This document shows positions 10,970-28,605 of a stretch of 64,000 nt of DNA, piece by piece. Location: the NCBI RefSeq assembly GCF_025725645.1, contig NZ_CP107007.1:2852001-2916000 (forward strand). The letters are read 5' to 3'. Origin of the DNA: Halomonas sp. GD1P12. GTDB taxonomy: Bacteria; Pseudomonadota; Gammaproteobacteria; Pseudomonadales; Halomonadaceae. Below the pieces are notes generated by a model. It saw only the letters and a program-made list of their open reading frames with translations. It did not search any database and was not told the origin of the DNA. Positions within the stretch are counted from its first letter, which is position 1, and each line of letters opens with the position of its first letter. The translations under genes were made by a program, and so were the position numbers.

Positions 10970-11135
10970 CGCTCCAAGCACTTCCTTTCACCACATCCTG
11001 TGTCAACACTCCTCGGTGTCCTCCCTGCCGGCGCCTCGTTCACCGTGGCCCCGGCGCACCACTTCTTTCGCTCTCTATCCTGCCTAAAGCATCCTTGCCT
11101 CCCCTTGTCCTGAGGCCAGTGTGACAGAGATGAAG
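10946..11135 (-). ncRNA. Candidate RsmZ/CsrB-family regulatory RNA
   Basis: Between tcyP and eno the minus strand carries no convincing protein but has ten GGA triplets between 11110 and 10973 and ends in an intrinsic terminator. Several GGAs sit in hairpin loops: CACA-GGA-TGTG (10993-11001), GCA-AGGA-TGC (about 11089-11098) and ACAC-CGAGGA-GTGT (about 11006-11019). CsrA/RsmA-titrating RNAs have this design. A TGTAAG-N6-CTTAC box, the GacA/UvrY-type activator site, lies upstream at 11283-11300. In Pseudomonas rsmZ lies beside fdxA, and fdxA is 1.7 kb away here with only tcyP between. The 5' end is not determined; 11135 is a guess just ahead of the first GGA hairpin. Small frames overlapping here lack coding character. 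Confidence 0.72.
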
Positions 11136-11160
11136 CGCAGCGCAAAAAGTGCTTATCATT

Positions 11161-11188
11161 AAAAAAGGCGAGCCCTGAGGCTCGCCTT
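11161..11188 (-). terminator. Terminator downstream of eno
   Basis: Minus-strand GGCGAGCC, loop TCAG, GGCTCGCC, then six T, about 150 bp beyond the eno stop. It separates eno read-through from the GGA-rich RNA. It could instead end a short transcript from the TATAAT at 11229-11234. Confidence 0.8.
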
Positions 11189-11282
11189 GAGATTTCAACC
11201 CTATAAAAATCAATTATTTAAAAAATCCATTATAAAGAAAGCTTTTTATTTCCAACGCTTTAGTACTATTTTCCTAGCGTCA

Positions 11283-11300
11283 GGTAAGCGATCTCTTACA
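11283..11300 (-). promoter_or_regulatory. GacA/UvrY-type activator box
   Basis: The minus strand reads TGTAAGAGATCGCTTACC, matching the TGTAAG-N6-CTTACA palindrome found upstream of rsmX/Y/Z genes with only the last base different. A second half-site TGTAAG lies at 11317-11322. The box is 39 bp beyond the eno stop and about 160 nt upstream of the GGA-rich RNA. Confidence 0.7.
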
Positions 11301-11338
11301 CCCGATTAAACGATTACTTACAGGCGAGGCGCCCAGGC

Positions 11339-12694
<1,356 letters not shown>

Positions 12695-12712
12695 TTAGCG
12701 CCCATCGCGCGC

Positions 12713-13576
12713 CTAGCGAATCACGAGCGGCTCGAAGCCTTTTACCAGCGCGTCGAGCTGTGAAAGCTGGGTCAAAAACGGTTTGAGCTGATCCAGCGGC
12801 AGCGCACACGGCCCGTCGCACTTGGCGTTGTCCGGGTCCGGATGCGCTTCCAGAAAGAGCCCGGCCAGGCCCACGGCGACACCGGCGCGGGCGAGCTCCG
12901 CTACCTGAGCGCGGCGCCCGTCGGCGCTGTCGGCGCGACCGCCGGGGCGCTGGAGCGCATGGGTGACATCGAAAAAGAGCGGGTAGCCGGTCTCCTTCAT
13001 GTCGCCAAAGCCAAGCATGTCGACCACCAGATTGTTGTAGCCAAAGCTCGACCCACGCTCGCAGAGCATCAGGCGGTCGTTGCCGGCTTCAACAAACTTG
13101 GCAATGATGTGGCGCATCTCGTGCGGGGCGAGAAACTGCGGCTTCTTGATATTGATCGCCGCCCCGGTGTTGGCCATGGCGACGACCAGATCGGTCTGGC
13201 GGGCCAGAAACGCGGGGAGCTGGATGATGTCCGCTACTTGCGCCGCGGCCGCCGCCTGGTGGGGCTCGTGCACGTCGGTGATGATCGGCACGTTATAGCG
13301 CGATTTGATATCGGCCAGTATCTGCAGCCCTTTCTCGAGGCCCGGCCCGCGAAACGAATTGATCGAACTGCGGTTGGCCTTGTCGAAACTCGCCTTGAAC
13401 ACGTAGGGCATGGCAAGCGCCGAGGTGGCCTCGACGTAGGCCGCAGCGACCTCATCGGCAAGCTCGGCGGACTCCAGTACGTTCATGCCACCGAGCAGCA
13501 TCAGCGGCAGAGAGTTGCCGGCCTTGAGGCCGGCAATGTCGATGTGACGCTCGCGAACGCCTTGATCAGAGGCCAT
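12713..13576 (-). CDS. kdsA: 3-deoxy-D-manno-octulosonate 8-phosphate synthase
   Basis: Condenses arabinose 5-phosphate with phosphoenolpyruvate to give KDO-8-phosphate for lipopolysaccharide inner core. The 287-residue protein shows the family segments [12 protein letters not shown] near the N-terminus, [36 protein letters not shown] and [17 protein letters not shown]. An AAGGAG site precedes ATG 13576, 9 bp after the pyrG stop, indicating one transcript. Confidence 0.97.
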   Translation of the reverse strand: MASDQGVRERHIDIAGLKAGNSLPLMLLGGMNVLESAELADEVAAAYVEATSALAMPYVFKASFDKANRSSINSFRGPGLEKGLQILADIKSRYNVPIITDVHEPHQAAAAAQVADIIQLPAFLARQTDLVVAMANTGAAINIKKPQFLAPHEMRHIIAKFVEAGNDRLMLCERGSSFGYNNLVVDMLGFGDMKETGYPLFFDVTHALQRPGGRADSADGRRAQVAELARAGVAVGLAGLFLEAHPDPDNAKCDGPCALPLDQLKPFLTQLSQLDALVKGFEPLVIR

Positions 13577-13585
13577 GACGGCTCC

Positions 13586-15262
<1,677 letters not shown>

Positions 15263-15376
15263 TCAGAAGGCACGGCAGAAAGCCACACCAGGATGGGATG
15301 ACAGAATACCAGAGCTCGCCCGAAGGCTCAATTTGAACTGGCCGGCCCTCCACTGCCGAGAAAACCTTGCGCCCAT

Positions 15377-15406
15377 AAAAAAACAGGCCGTGCGAACACG
15401 ACCTGT
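15377..15406 (-). terminator. Terminator of gltBD
   Basis: Minus-strand ACAGGTCGTG, loop TTCG, CACGGCCTGT (one T-G wobble), then a run of seven T. It lies just after the gltD stop. Confidence 0.9.
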
Positions 15407-15424
15407 TGATTTGGCAGGAAGAAA

Positions 15425-21320
<5,896 letters not shown>

Positions 21321-21791
21321 GGGCGTGCCTCTAGTCAAGGTGTTTTACTGGCAGCGAACTTGTGCTTTAATAGCGGGTTTTCTTTTTATTTTGTCTTGCC
21401 TTTCCCGCCCGAGCTCCCGGCTCCCTGGCGTTCGCTGCCTTAGGAAAATGGCCGCTCAGCATAGCCACTTGCCCCCACCTGGCGCAATCGCCCGACCGCG
21501 CCAAATTTCTCAAAACTCTCGCCAAATCCTGTATTTGCAGCACCACCCAACCAAAAAACATAGCTCCGTCAACCACTTAAGCCGATATCATGCGTAGTCT
21601 GCGTGAGCCCGAATGCCACATAGACTTTAGTCTAACAACACCGCTTTTATCCATGCCGATAACGCATACGGCATACCGATTGGCGCAACCATTGGCTTTA
21701 CGCATGACCCAAACGCCAAAACCCGCCACGTGGGCGGGTTTTAGAGGCGCCGGTCGACGCCTGCTGTCAAGACAAAGACAGAAGAACGGAA
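21321..21791. other. 471-bp intergenic region upstream of gltB
   Basis: Carries the promoter side of gltB (minus strand), which is AT-rich near the start, and the terminator of aroKB at 21718-21742. No protein or structured RNA is recognisable in between. The length leaves room for nitrogen- or leucine-responsive regulation of gltBD, but no site can be named. Confidence 0.5.
21718..21742. terminator. Terminator-like hairpin after aroB
   Basis: AAAACCCGCC, loop ACGTG, GGCGGGTTTT, symmetrical on both strands. It lies about 50 bp beyond the aroB stop. Confidence 0.7.
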
Positions 21792-22895
21792 TTATTCGCT
21801 TCGCGGGTAGCGCCGAAGCAGCTCGTTAAGCGTATCCGGTGGCGTCTGATCGCTGATTACCGCCTCACCCAGAGCGTTGAGCAATATCAACCTGAGCCGG
21901 GCATCGACGTTTTTCTTGTCCAGCCGCATCCGGCTGAGAAAATCCTCGACGCTCATGTTCGACGGCGCGGCCAGCGGCAGCCCCGCGCGCTCGATCACCG
22001 TCCGGGCGCGAGTGAGCATCGGCTCGTCGATCATGCCAAGCTCGAAGGAGAGTGTGGCCGCCATCGCCATCCCGGCGCCGACCGCCTCGCCGTGTAGCCA
22101 GTTGCCGTACCCCTGGTGCGCCTCGATGGCGTGGCCAAAGGTGTGGCCCAGGTTCAGAAGCGCCCGCACGTCCTGCTCGGTTTCATCTTCGGCGACGATA
22201 TCGGCCTTGATCTGACAGCTCACCGCGATCGCCTCACTGACGGCATCGGCATCAATACGGCGAAGCGCGTCCATGTGCTCCTCGAGCCAGCCAAGAAACG
22301 CCTCGTCGCGAATCAAGCCGTACTTGATCACTTCGGCAAGCCCGGCGGAGAGCTCGCGCGGCGGGAGTGTGGCCAGCGTGTCGATATCGATGAGTACCGC
22401 GCGAGGCTGGTGGAAAGCGCCGATCATGTTCTTGCCCAGCGGATGATTGACGCCGGTCTTGCCGCCCACCGAGGAGTCTACCTGGGAGAGCAGCGTGGTC
22501 GGTACCTGAATGAACGCCACTCCGCGCTGATAGGCGGCGGCGGCAAAGCCGACCATGTCGCCGATCACGCCGCCGCCGAGTGCGATCAGCGTGCAGCGGC
22601 GATTGAACCCGGCACCCAGCAGGGCATCCCAGATGCGCTCGACTTGCTCCAGGTTCTTATAGCGCTCGCCGTCGGGTAGCGACACCGTACGCACGTCGCA
22701 CTCCTCGGGCAGCGCGTCCATCAGCGCCTTCAAGTAGAGCGGCGCAATGGTGTCGTTGGTGACTACCATCACCTGGCGGCCCGCCAGATAAGGCGCCAGC
22801 AGGCCGGGCTCACCGATCAGGCCGCGGCCGATATGAATGGGGTAACTGCGCTCGCCGAGCGCGACGTTGAGGGTGCGACGGGCGTTGGCAGTCAT
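21792..22895 (-). CDS. aroB: 3-dehydroquinate synthase
   Basis: Second shikimate pathway enzyme, cyclising DAHP to 3-dehydroquinate with NAD and a divalent metal. The 367-residue protein shows the NAD-site [38 protein letters not shown] and the metal ligands in GHTFGHAIE and [11 protein letters not shown]. The ATG overlaps the aroK stop by 4 bp (ATGA), indicating translational coupling in the pil-aroK-aroB operon. Confidence 0.97.
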   Translation of the reverse strand: MTANARRTLNVALGERSYPIHIGRGLIGEPGLLAPYLAGRQVMVVTNDTIAPLYLKALMDALPEECDVRTVSLPDGERYKNLEQVERIWDALLGAGFNRRCTLIALGGGVIGDMVGFAAAAYQRGVAFIQVPTTLLSQVDSSVGGKTGVNHPLGKNMIGAFHQPRAVLIDIDTLATLPPRELSAGLAEVIKYGLIRDEAFLGWLEEHMDALRRIDADAVSEAIAVSCQIKADIVAEDETEQDVRALLNLGHTFGHAIEAHQGYGNWLHGEAVGAGMAMAATLSFELGMIDEPMLTRARTVIERAGLPLAAPSNMSVEDFLSRMRLDKKNVDARLRLILLNALGEAVISDQTPPDTLNELLRRYPRSE

Positions 22896-23458
22896 GAGGA
22901 TACCCCGGAGTCGGTGAGCTGGCGGCTTTCCAGCGGATCGTTCAAGCGCCGCGCGCGGCGCAAAATGTCGTTGACCACCGCACGCGGGCTTCGCCGGTCG
23001 GTGCGTACGGTAATGTCCGAGGTCGCGCGATAGAGCGGGTCACGCAGTAAAAACATATCCTTGAGTACCTGCTCGCGGTCGACGCGCTGCAAAAGCGGGC
23101 GGTTCTTGTCGCGGGCGGTACGCTTGAGCTGCTGCTCGACGGTGGTCAGCAGATACACCACGGTGCCGCGCTCGCGCAGCGCCCGGCGGTTCTCTTCGCG
23201 CAGCACCGCACCGCCGCCGGTGGCCAGCACCACCCCAGAAAGCCTGGTGAGCTCGTCGATCATCTGCACTTCGCGAAGGCGAAAACCGGGCTCGCCTTCG
23301 ACGTCGAAAATCCAGGGAATGTCCGCGCCACAGCGGTCCTGGATCACGTGATCACTATCAAAGAACGTGCGTGAAAGCTCCGCGGCCAGCAAACGGCCGA
23401 TGGTGCTTTTGCCGGCTCCCATCGGGCCGACCAGAAAAAGATTGGGTAAATCCTGCAT
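22892..23458 (-). CDS. aroK: Shikimate kinase
   Basis: Phosphorylates shikimate. The 188-residue protein has the P-loop GPMGAGKST at residues 12-20, the shikimate-binding DSDHVIQ and the conserved [11 protein letters not shown]. The start codon shares one base with the pilQ stop (TGATG), and the gene overlaps aroB by 4 bp. The pilMNOPQ-aroK-aroB order is widespread in gammaproteobacteria. Confidence 0.97.
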   Translation of the reverse strand: MQDLPNLFLVGPMGAGKSTIGRLLAAELSRTFFDSDHVIQDRCGADIPWIFDVEGEPGFRLREVQMIDELTRLSGVVLATGGGAVLREENRRALRERGTVVYLLTTVEQQLKRTARDKNRPLLQRVDREQVLKDMFLLRDPLYRATSDITVRTDRRSPRAVVNDILRRARRLNDPLESRQLTDSGVSS

Positions 23459-25548
23459 CAGCGAACCGTCAAACCATCATCGAGTAGTCGTGGAGTAATA
23501 AACACTAACAGCTCTACCTTCTCATTGCTCTCCTGGTTATAGCGAAACAGCCGGCCCAAAAGCGGCAGATCGCCCAGAAGCGGCGTTTTGGAAATTTGGC
23601 TGAGCTGCTCGGTGGTCAAGATACCGCCCAGCACCACGGTTTGGCCATTGTCCACCAGTACCTGGGTTTCGATCTGGTTGGTATCGATGGGCGGCTCACC
23701 ACCGAATTCGCTTTCGCGGAAACTATCGTTCTTGATCACCAGATCCATGATGATGCGGTTGTCCGGAGTGATTTGCGGCGTGACCTCGAGCGAAAGCTCG
23801 GCTTCCTTGAACTGGGTATCCGGGTTGCCCTCTGCATCGACGCTTTGAAAGGCGCGCTCCTCGCCCTGGCGGATGGTGGCGGTGCGCTGGTTGGCGGTGA
23901 TGATGCGCGGCTGAGAGATCGTCTGGCTCTTGCCCTCGCTTTCGAGTGCTCGAAGCTCGAGATCCAGCAGCACGTCGCCGGAGAGATAGCCGAAGCTGAA
24001 ACCGGTGCCCGCGACCGCGCCGGGGCCAAGGTCCACGGCGAGCCCGCCCCGAGCACGGCTGAGACCTTGTGGATTGAGGTCTCGACGAACGCCTTGCCCA
24101 AACTCGTTAATCTGAAAGCCGCGAGTGCTCGAGGCGCTCCAGTTGACCCCCAGCTCGCGGGAGGCGTTATCGCGGGCGATGACGATGCGCGCCTCGATCT
24201 GTACCTGGCGCACGGCGACATCGAGCCGGTCGAGGGTGGCCACGATTTCGCGAAGCTGGTCGGCGGTATCCTGCACCAGCAGCGTATTGGTGCGCTGGTC
24301 CACGCTGACCCGGCCGCGGTCGGTCAACAGGCCAAAGCCTTCGGCGCCGCGCAAGAGCTGGGCGAAGTCCTCGGCGCGGGCGTAGCGCACCTCGATGAAC
24401 TCGGTCACCAGTGGCGCCAGTGTTTGGCGCTGATTGCGCGACTCGATCTGTTGACGTTCGACCTCGGCGAGCTCCCCAGCCGGGGCGATCACGATCACGT
24501 TGCCCTGCTCGCGGCTCGATAGTCCCTGGCTTTGCAGAATCAGCGCCAGCGCCTGATCCCAGGGCACGTCGTTCAAGTTCAGCGTGACCCGGCCGGTGAC
24601 GCTGTCACTGGCGACCAGGTTGAGCCCGGTGAATTCGGCAAGCGTGGCGAGTACCGAGCGCACTTCGATGTCCTGAAAGTTAAGGCTCAGCCGGTCGCCG
24701 GTAAAGCGCTCTTCCGCCCCCTGGGCAAGCGAATCGGCGGGGGTGGCCACGGGCTCGACGTCGATGGTCAGCACCCGCCCGCTTTGCGAGGAGAGCAGCG
24801 CATAAGGCCCCTGGGTTTGCAGCTCGAGCTGGGTGCCCGTGGCGGTGGTGCGCGGCGTGATGCGATTGATGGGCGTGGCGAAGTCGGTGACATCGAGAAT
24901 CTGGTCGAGCGACGCGGGCAGCGTGACGCCCGGCAAGGTGGCGTTCACCACGCCAAGACCCGCCTCCTCGACGCGGGCGTTCACCCCGCTTTGACTGAAC
25001 GTGACCAGAAGCCGCCCGGCGCCGTTGGCGCCGCGGCGAAAATCGATGTCCTCGATGCTTGGCCCACTAGAGGCGGCCGGCGCCGGGCGCGGTGACGGTG
25101 GGGCAGTGGGGACGCTGGCGGCGCTTGGCGTGGACGCGACCGGCGGCTGGGAGCCAATGGCGGTGGGGGTAAGAAACACGCTGAGCCGGCTGGGCGAGGC
25201 CGCCGAGCGAAACGTGTGCGCGCCGCTCAAATCGACGATCAGCCGCGTGCGCCCGCCACCTTCGATGGTGGTAATGCGCTCCACCCCACCCAGCCCCACG
25301 GCCTGGCTTCGCTCGGCGAGCCCGTTTTGCGTATTGGCCAGATCCAGCGCCAGCCGCGGCGGCGCCTCCAGCGCGTAGCCAGTCAGCTCGCCCGGCGCGC
25401 CGTCAAATGACAGCAGTAGCTCGACCTCCCCCTGGGGCGCATCACGCACCTCCAGGTCGGTCAATAGCGCCGCCGAGGCAAGCGCCGGGCAAGCGAGCAC
25501 AGAGAGGGCGAGCAGACAAAGCGCGGTACTGCGGGCAATGGTGATCAT
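23458..25548 (-). CDS. pilQ: Type IV pilus secretin PilQ
   Basis: Forms the outer-membrane channel through which the pilus fibre exits. From ATG 25548 the protein is 696 residues: signal peptide ([19 protein letters not shown], cleavage near ALASA), AMIN-type peptidoglycan-binding domains, a Pro/Ser-rich linker, an STN/N0 domain ([20 protein letters not shown]), and the C-terminal secretin domain with [18 protein letters not shown] [14 protein letters not shown]. The frame extends 15 codons further to TTG 25593, only 18 bp after pilP; this alternative start cannot be excluded because neither has a strong ribosome site. Confidence 0.94.
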   Translation of the reverse strand: MITIARSTALCLLALSVLACPALASAALLTDLEVRDAPQGEVELLLSFDGAPGELTGYALEAPPRLALDLANTQNGLAERSQAVGLGGVERITTIEGGGRTRLIVDLSGAHTFRSAASPSRLSVFLTPTAIGSQPPVASTPSAASVPTAPPSPRPAPAASSGPSIEDIDFRRGANGAGRLLVTFSQSGVNARVEEAGLGVVNATLPGVTLPASLDQILDVTDFATPINRITPRTTATGTQLELQTQGPYALLSSQSGRVLTIDVEPVATPADSLAQGAEERFTGDRLSLNFQDIEVRSVLATLAEFTGLNLVASDSVTGRVTLNLNDVPWDQALALILQSQGLSSREQGNVIVIAPAGELAEVERQQIESRNQRQTLAPLVTEFIEVRYARAEDFAQLLRGAEGFGLLTDRGRVSVDQRTNTLLVQDTADQLREIVATLDRLDVAVRQVQIEARIVIARDNASRELGVNWSASSTRGFQINEFGQGVRRDLNPQGLSRARGGLAVDLGPGAVAGTGFSFGYLSGDVLLDLELRALESEGKSQTISQPRIITANQRTATIRQGEERAFQSVDAEGNPDTQFKEAELSLEVTPQITPDNRIIMDLVIKNDSFRESEFGGEPPIDTNQIETQVLVDNGQTVVLGGILTTEQLSQISKTPLLGDLPLLGRLFRYNQESNEKVELLVFITPRLLDDGLTVR

Positions 25549-25611
25549 AAACAGGGATGTCCAAATAAACGTCCAACGAAAATGGTTGCTCAACCGCAGC
25601 TCACAAGCGCC

Positions 25612-26136
25612 TCAGGGCTGCAGCGACAGGGCGGCCGGGCTCGTTTGCCACCCTTGCTGCTCGTCAAGGATGCGCTCGACCAGCGTGACCTCGTCCAGCG
25701 TAATGCGGGTAATCTCCCCGTAGTTGGTGCCCAGGTGATTGCCTTCGCGCACGGTGACGACGCTGCCGTCCGGCGTTGCAATCAGGGCGACGCGCTGAGT
25801 GCCCATCTGAAGCGTACCTACCAGGCGTAGCGACGGGAGCGCAAAGGCCTCCAGCGGCTCCAGCGGGCGCTCGGTATCCGGCGCCAGGGCGCTATCGCGC
25901 GTCGCGATTGTCTCACTGCGCGCGAGCCGCTCAGGCGCCAAAAACGGGCTGCGTGACTCGCTATATCGATAGTTTAATAGCGCGGGCTCGGGAAACGGTG
26001 CGGCGTCGATGGCCACCGGCACGTTCGGTTCGCGCCGAATGTCGGCAAGCGTGGCATCGAGCTGGTCGAGCATGGCGTCGTTGCAGCCACTCAGCAAAGC
26101 GGCCAGCAAAAGCGGCGTTAGCGCGCGCGGACTCAT
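25612..26136 (-). CDS. pilP: Type IV pilus lipoprotein PilP
   Basis: Inner-membrane lipoprotein that links the PilMNO platform to the PilQ secretin. The 174-residue protein has a lipoprotein signal with lipobox LLSGC (Cys18), a low-complexity linker, and the C-terminal HR-type beta domain (LVGTLQMGTQRVALIATPDGSVVTVREGNHLG then GEITRI). The start overlaps the pilO stop by 4 bp. Confidence 0.94.
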   Translation of the reverse strand: MSPRALTPLLLAALLSGCNDAMLDQLDATLADIRREPNVPVAIDAAPFPEPALLNYRYSESRSPFLAPERLARSETIATRDSALAPDTERPLEPLEAFALPSLRLVGTLQMGTQRVALIATPDGSVVTVREGNHLGTNYGEITRITLDEVTLVERILDEQQGWQTSPAALSLQP

Positions 26137-26777
26137 GGCGCTACCTCGTCGGGTCGAGCCTCGTCGATATAGGTATAGGTGCGCGCATCCAGCGTCAACC
26201 GTAGCGACTCGCCCGGCGGCTCGACGGCGGTGAGGGTCAAATCGTGCTGGGTCACGATGCGCGCCAGCTGGCTGATATCGGCGACGAAGCGGCCCAGCTG
26301 GTGGTAGCCGCCGCGCACCTGAATATCCAGCGGATGCTCGATGTAATGCTCGTTGGCCACCGGCGCGCCGAGGCGAATCACCTCGATGGTAAGACGATTA
26401 TCCACCGCGGCATCGCTGATGCTGTCCAGAAGGGACGGAATTTCGACATTGGTGGGCAGCATCGCGCGCATGCGCTCCATGTGTCCGCCAAGCGTTTCAA
26501 GCTGGCTTTGAACGTTGGGCAAGAGCGCCACTTCCGAGGCCTTGACGCGGTAGTCGCTTAAAAGGCGCGCCTCCTCACGTTTGGCCTCGGCAAGGCCAGC
26601 GCGCTTTTCGCTCACCTGCCAGGCCATCAGAGCCCCAAAGGCGACGGCGAACACCAGTATCACGCACAGCGCCTTCAAAAAGATCGGCCAGCCGCCGGCC
26701 TCTTTTAGATCGAGACTTTGCACCTCGACTTCCTTGAGACGCTGCCACTCCTGGCGCGCCCGGGCTTTACTCATCAC
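26133..26777 (-). CDS. pilO: Type IV pilus assembly protein PilO
   Basis: Bitopic inner-membrane protein that pairs with PilN in the alignment subcomplex. The 214-residue protein has a cytoplasmic N-terminus, one membrane segment at about residues 31-50 (FLKALCVILVFAVAFGALMAW), a coiled-coil and a ferredoxin-like C-terminal domain with the family segment HPLDIQVRGGYHQLGRFVADIS. It overlaps pilN and pilP by 4 bp each. Confidence 0.95.
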   Translation of the reverse strand: MMSKARARQEWQRLKEVEVQSLDLKEAGGWPIFLKALCVILVFAVAFGALMAWQVSEKRAGLAEAKREEARLLSDYRVKASEVALLPNVQSQLETLGGHMERMRAMLPTNVEIPSLLDSISDAAVDNRLTIEVIRLGAPVANEHYIEHPLDIQVRGGYHQLGRFVADISQLARIVTQHDLTLTAVEPPGESLRLTLDARTYTYIDEARPDEVAP

Positions 26778-27352
26778 TGGGCGGTCTCCTCGGTCGTCGC
26801 ACTGGCCTCGACGGTGGGCATCGTTTGAATCATCTCGAAGCGAAAACGCCGCCCCTGCTCGTCCGGCGCGCTGGTGACTTCCGATAGCACCGGCACCGCG
26901 AAGCCCGGCACGCGGGCCAGGCGGCGAAGCTGCTCGGAGACCTGGCGCTCGTCGTTGGCCGTCGCCGTCACACTCACCCGCGGGCCTTCACGGCTGAGCT
27001 CTTCGTAGACCACACCGTCGGTCAAACTGGCCGCCAGCGCGTTGAAGAGCTCGACGGTATCGACGCGCTCGCTTTGCAGCGTCCTGAACAGGGCAAGCTG
27101 CTGATTGAGCTGGGCAGCATCCTCCTGGTAGCGCTTGACGTCCTCGATCTGCTGGTCGAGCTGCTCGATGTGGCGGACGATATAGTCATTACGCATCGCC
27201 TGCTCGTCGAGCTCCTGTTGATAAATGAGCGAAACGCCGAGGGCGGCCAGAATACCCAGCGCAAGCGCCAGTGCCAGCACGCCGTAAAACTGTTTGGTGC
27301 GCTTCTCCCGACGCGCTTCGCGCCAGGCCAGCAGATTGATATTGATATTCAC
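26774..27352 (-). CDS. pilN: Type IV pilus assembly protein PilN
   Basis: Partner of PilO and binder of PilM. The 192-residue protein begins MNININLLAWREARREKR, carrying the INLLPWR-like motif that docks into PilM. It then has a membrane segment at about residues 24-45, a coiled-coil (RHIEQLDQQIEDVKRYQ) and a periplasmic domain with EELSREGPRVSVTATANDERQ. It overlaps pilM by 4 bp. Confidence 0.95.
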   Translation of the reverse strand: MNININLLAWREARREKRTKQFYGVLALALALGILAALGVSLIYQQELDEQAMRNDYIVRHIEQLDQQIEDVKRYQEDAAQLNQQLALFRTLQSERVDTVELFNALAASLTDGVVYEELSREGPRVSVTATANDERQVSEQLRRLARVPGFAVPVLSEVTSAPDEQGRRFRFEMIQTMPTVEASATTEETAQ

Positions 27353-28410
27353 TGGCTCACCTTCATGGCAAGCCCACAGGCGGTGAGCATTGCCGGCGCG
27401 TCGCTGGTCAGCCCCTTGACGTTGATCCGCGAGCGAAGCTTCATGCGCTGAAACGGATTGGCCTGGGTCACCGTCAGGTCGTTCTCCTGGGCGATGCGCT
27501 CGGCAAGGCCCGGAATCACGCTCGACCCGCCGGCCAGCACCAGATGCTCCACGCGCCGCTTGCGCCCGGCGGTGTAGTAAAGCTGTAGAGAGCGGCCTAC
27601 CTGCTGTACGACGGTGTCGATGAAAGGATCGAGCACGCTCTTTTCGTAGTCCTCCGGCAACCCGCCGCGCTTTTTGGCAAGCCCCGCCTCTTCGTTGGTC
27701 AGCTCATAGCGCTCGCGGATGTTATCGGTGAGCTGGCGCCCCCCGTAAACGGTATCGCGGCTGTAAATGATGCGGCCCTTGTCGAGCACGTGGAAAGCGT
27801 TCATGGTCGCGCCCAGATCCACCAGCGCGATGTTCGACTGCGACGCCTCGGCCAGATCGATCTGGCGTCTGAGCTCGCCAAACGAGCGCTCCACGGCGAA
27901 GGTTTCAACGTCGACGGCGGCCGGTTCGAGCCCGGCCTGGATCAGGGTATCGGTGAGCTGGCTGACATCGCGCTGGCGACACGCCACTAAAATCACCTGC
28001 TGCAGAGTGTCGTCGCCGGGCACCAACCCCAGGCGCTGGAAATCGAACGCCACCTCGTTGAACGGAAAGGGAACGTGGCGGTCGTACTCCTCGATGATAC
28101 GCGCTTCGATGTCCTCTTCGCCAAGCGATGCGGGGTACGTGAGGGTGCGGGTAATCGCCGCACTCGCCGGTACCGCGACGGCGGCCTTGCGTGTGGTGGG
28201 TTTGGCGTGTTCGACGGCGGCTCTAAGTACTCGCGCCACGTCGTTGATATCGCGAATACGCCGCTCCACCACCGCGCCTTCCTTGAGCGGGCGTACGGCG
28301 TAGCTTTGTACCTGATAGTTGGTATCCAGCTGTTTAAGCTCTAAAAGCTTGACGGTGGCCGAGGTGATATCGACCCCGATCAATCCCTTTCCAGACGTTG
28401 ATAAGCGCAT
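27349..28410 (-). CDS. pilM: Type IV pilus assembly ATPase-like protein PilM
   Basis: Cytoplasmic actin/FtsA-fold protein of the pilus alignment complex. The 353-residue protein has the N-terminal phosphate-loop segment GLIGVDITSATVKLLEL, the second phosphate region ALVDLGATMNAFHVL, and the adenosine-binding motif LVLAGGSSVIPGLAERIA. It is the first gene of the pilMNOPQ-aroKB operon and is divergent from mrcA, the usual gammaproteobacterial arrangement. Confidence 0.96.
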   Translation of the reverse strand: MRLSTSGKGLIGVDITSATVKLLELKQLDTNYQVQSYAVRPLKEGAVVERRIRDINDVARVLRAAVEHAKPTTRKAAVAVPASAAITRTLTYPASLGEEDIEARIIEEYDRHVPFPFNEVAFDFQRLGLVPGDDTLQQVILVACRQRDVSQLTDTLIQAGLEPAAVDVETFAVERSFGELRRQIDLAEASQSNIALVDLGATMNAFHVLDKGRIIYSRDTVYGGRQLTDNIRERYELTNEEAGLAKKRGGLPEDYEKSVLDPFIDTVVQQVGRSLQLYYTAGRKRRVEHLVLAGGSSVIPGLAERIAQENDLTVTQANPFQRMKLRSRINVKGLTSDAPAMLTACGLAMKVSQ

Positions 28411-28605
28411 GGGATCCCGTTTGGTTTTATCGTTTTACCGAGCGTGTAGCGAGGTTACCTTATTTTTAGCGGCGCGACACGTTAAGGCCCACATGGCATA
28501 TCAACACTGGTGGCCGGTGGATAGGCTTCTTATAATGGTGCCCAATTGCGCAATACGGCCAGCTGGACGCCGTACCTCTTTTATCTCCACGGGTGCCCTC
28601 TGTTC

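Noticed and set aside
10791..11145. Two short minus-strand open frames between tcyP and eno
   Set aside because: They overlap the GGA-rich RNA and its terminator and have no family resemblance; the apparent ribosome sites are the GGA motifs themselves.
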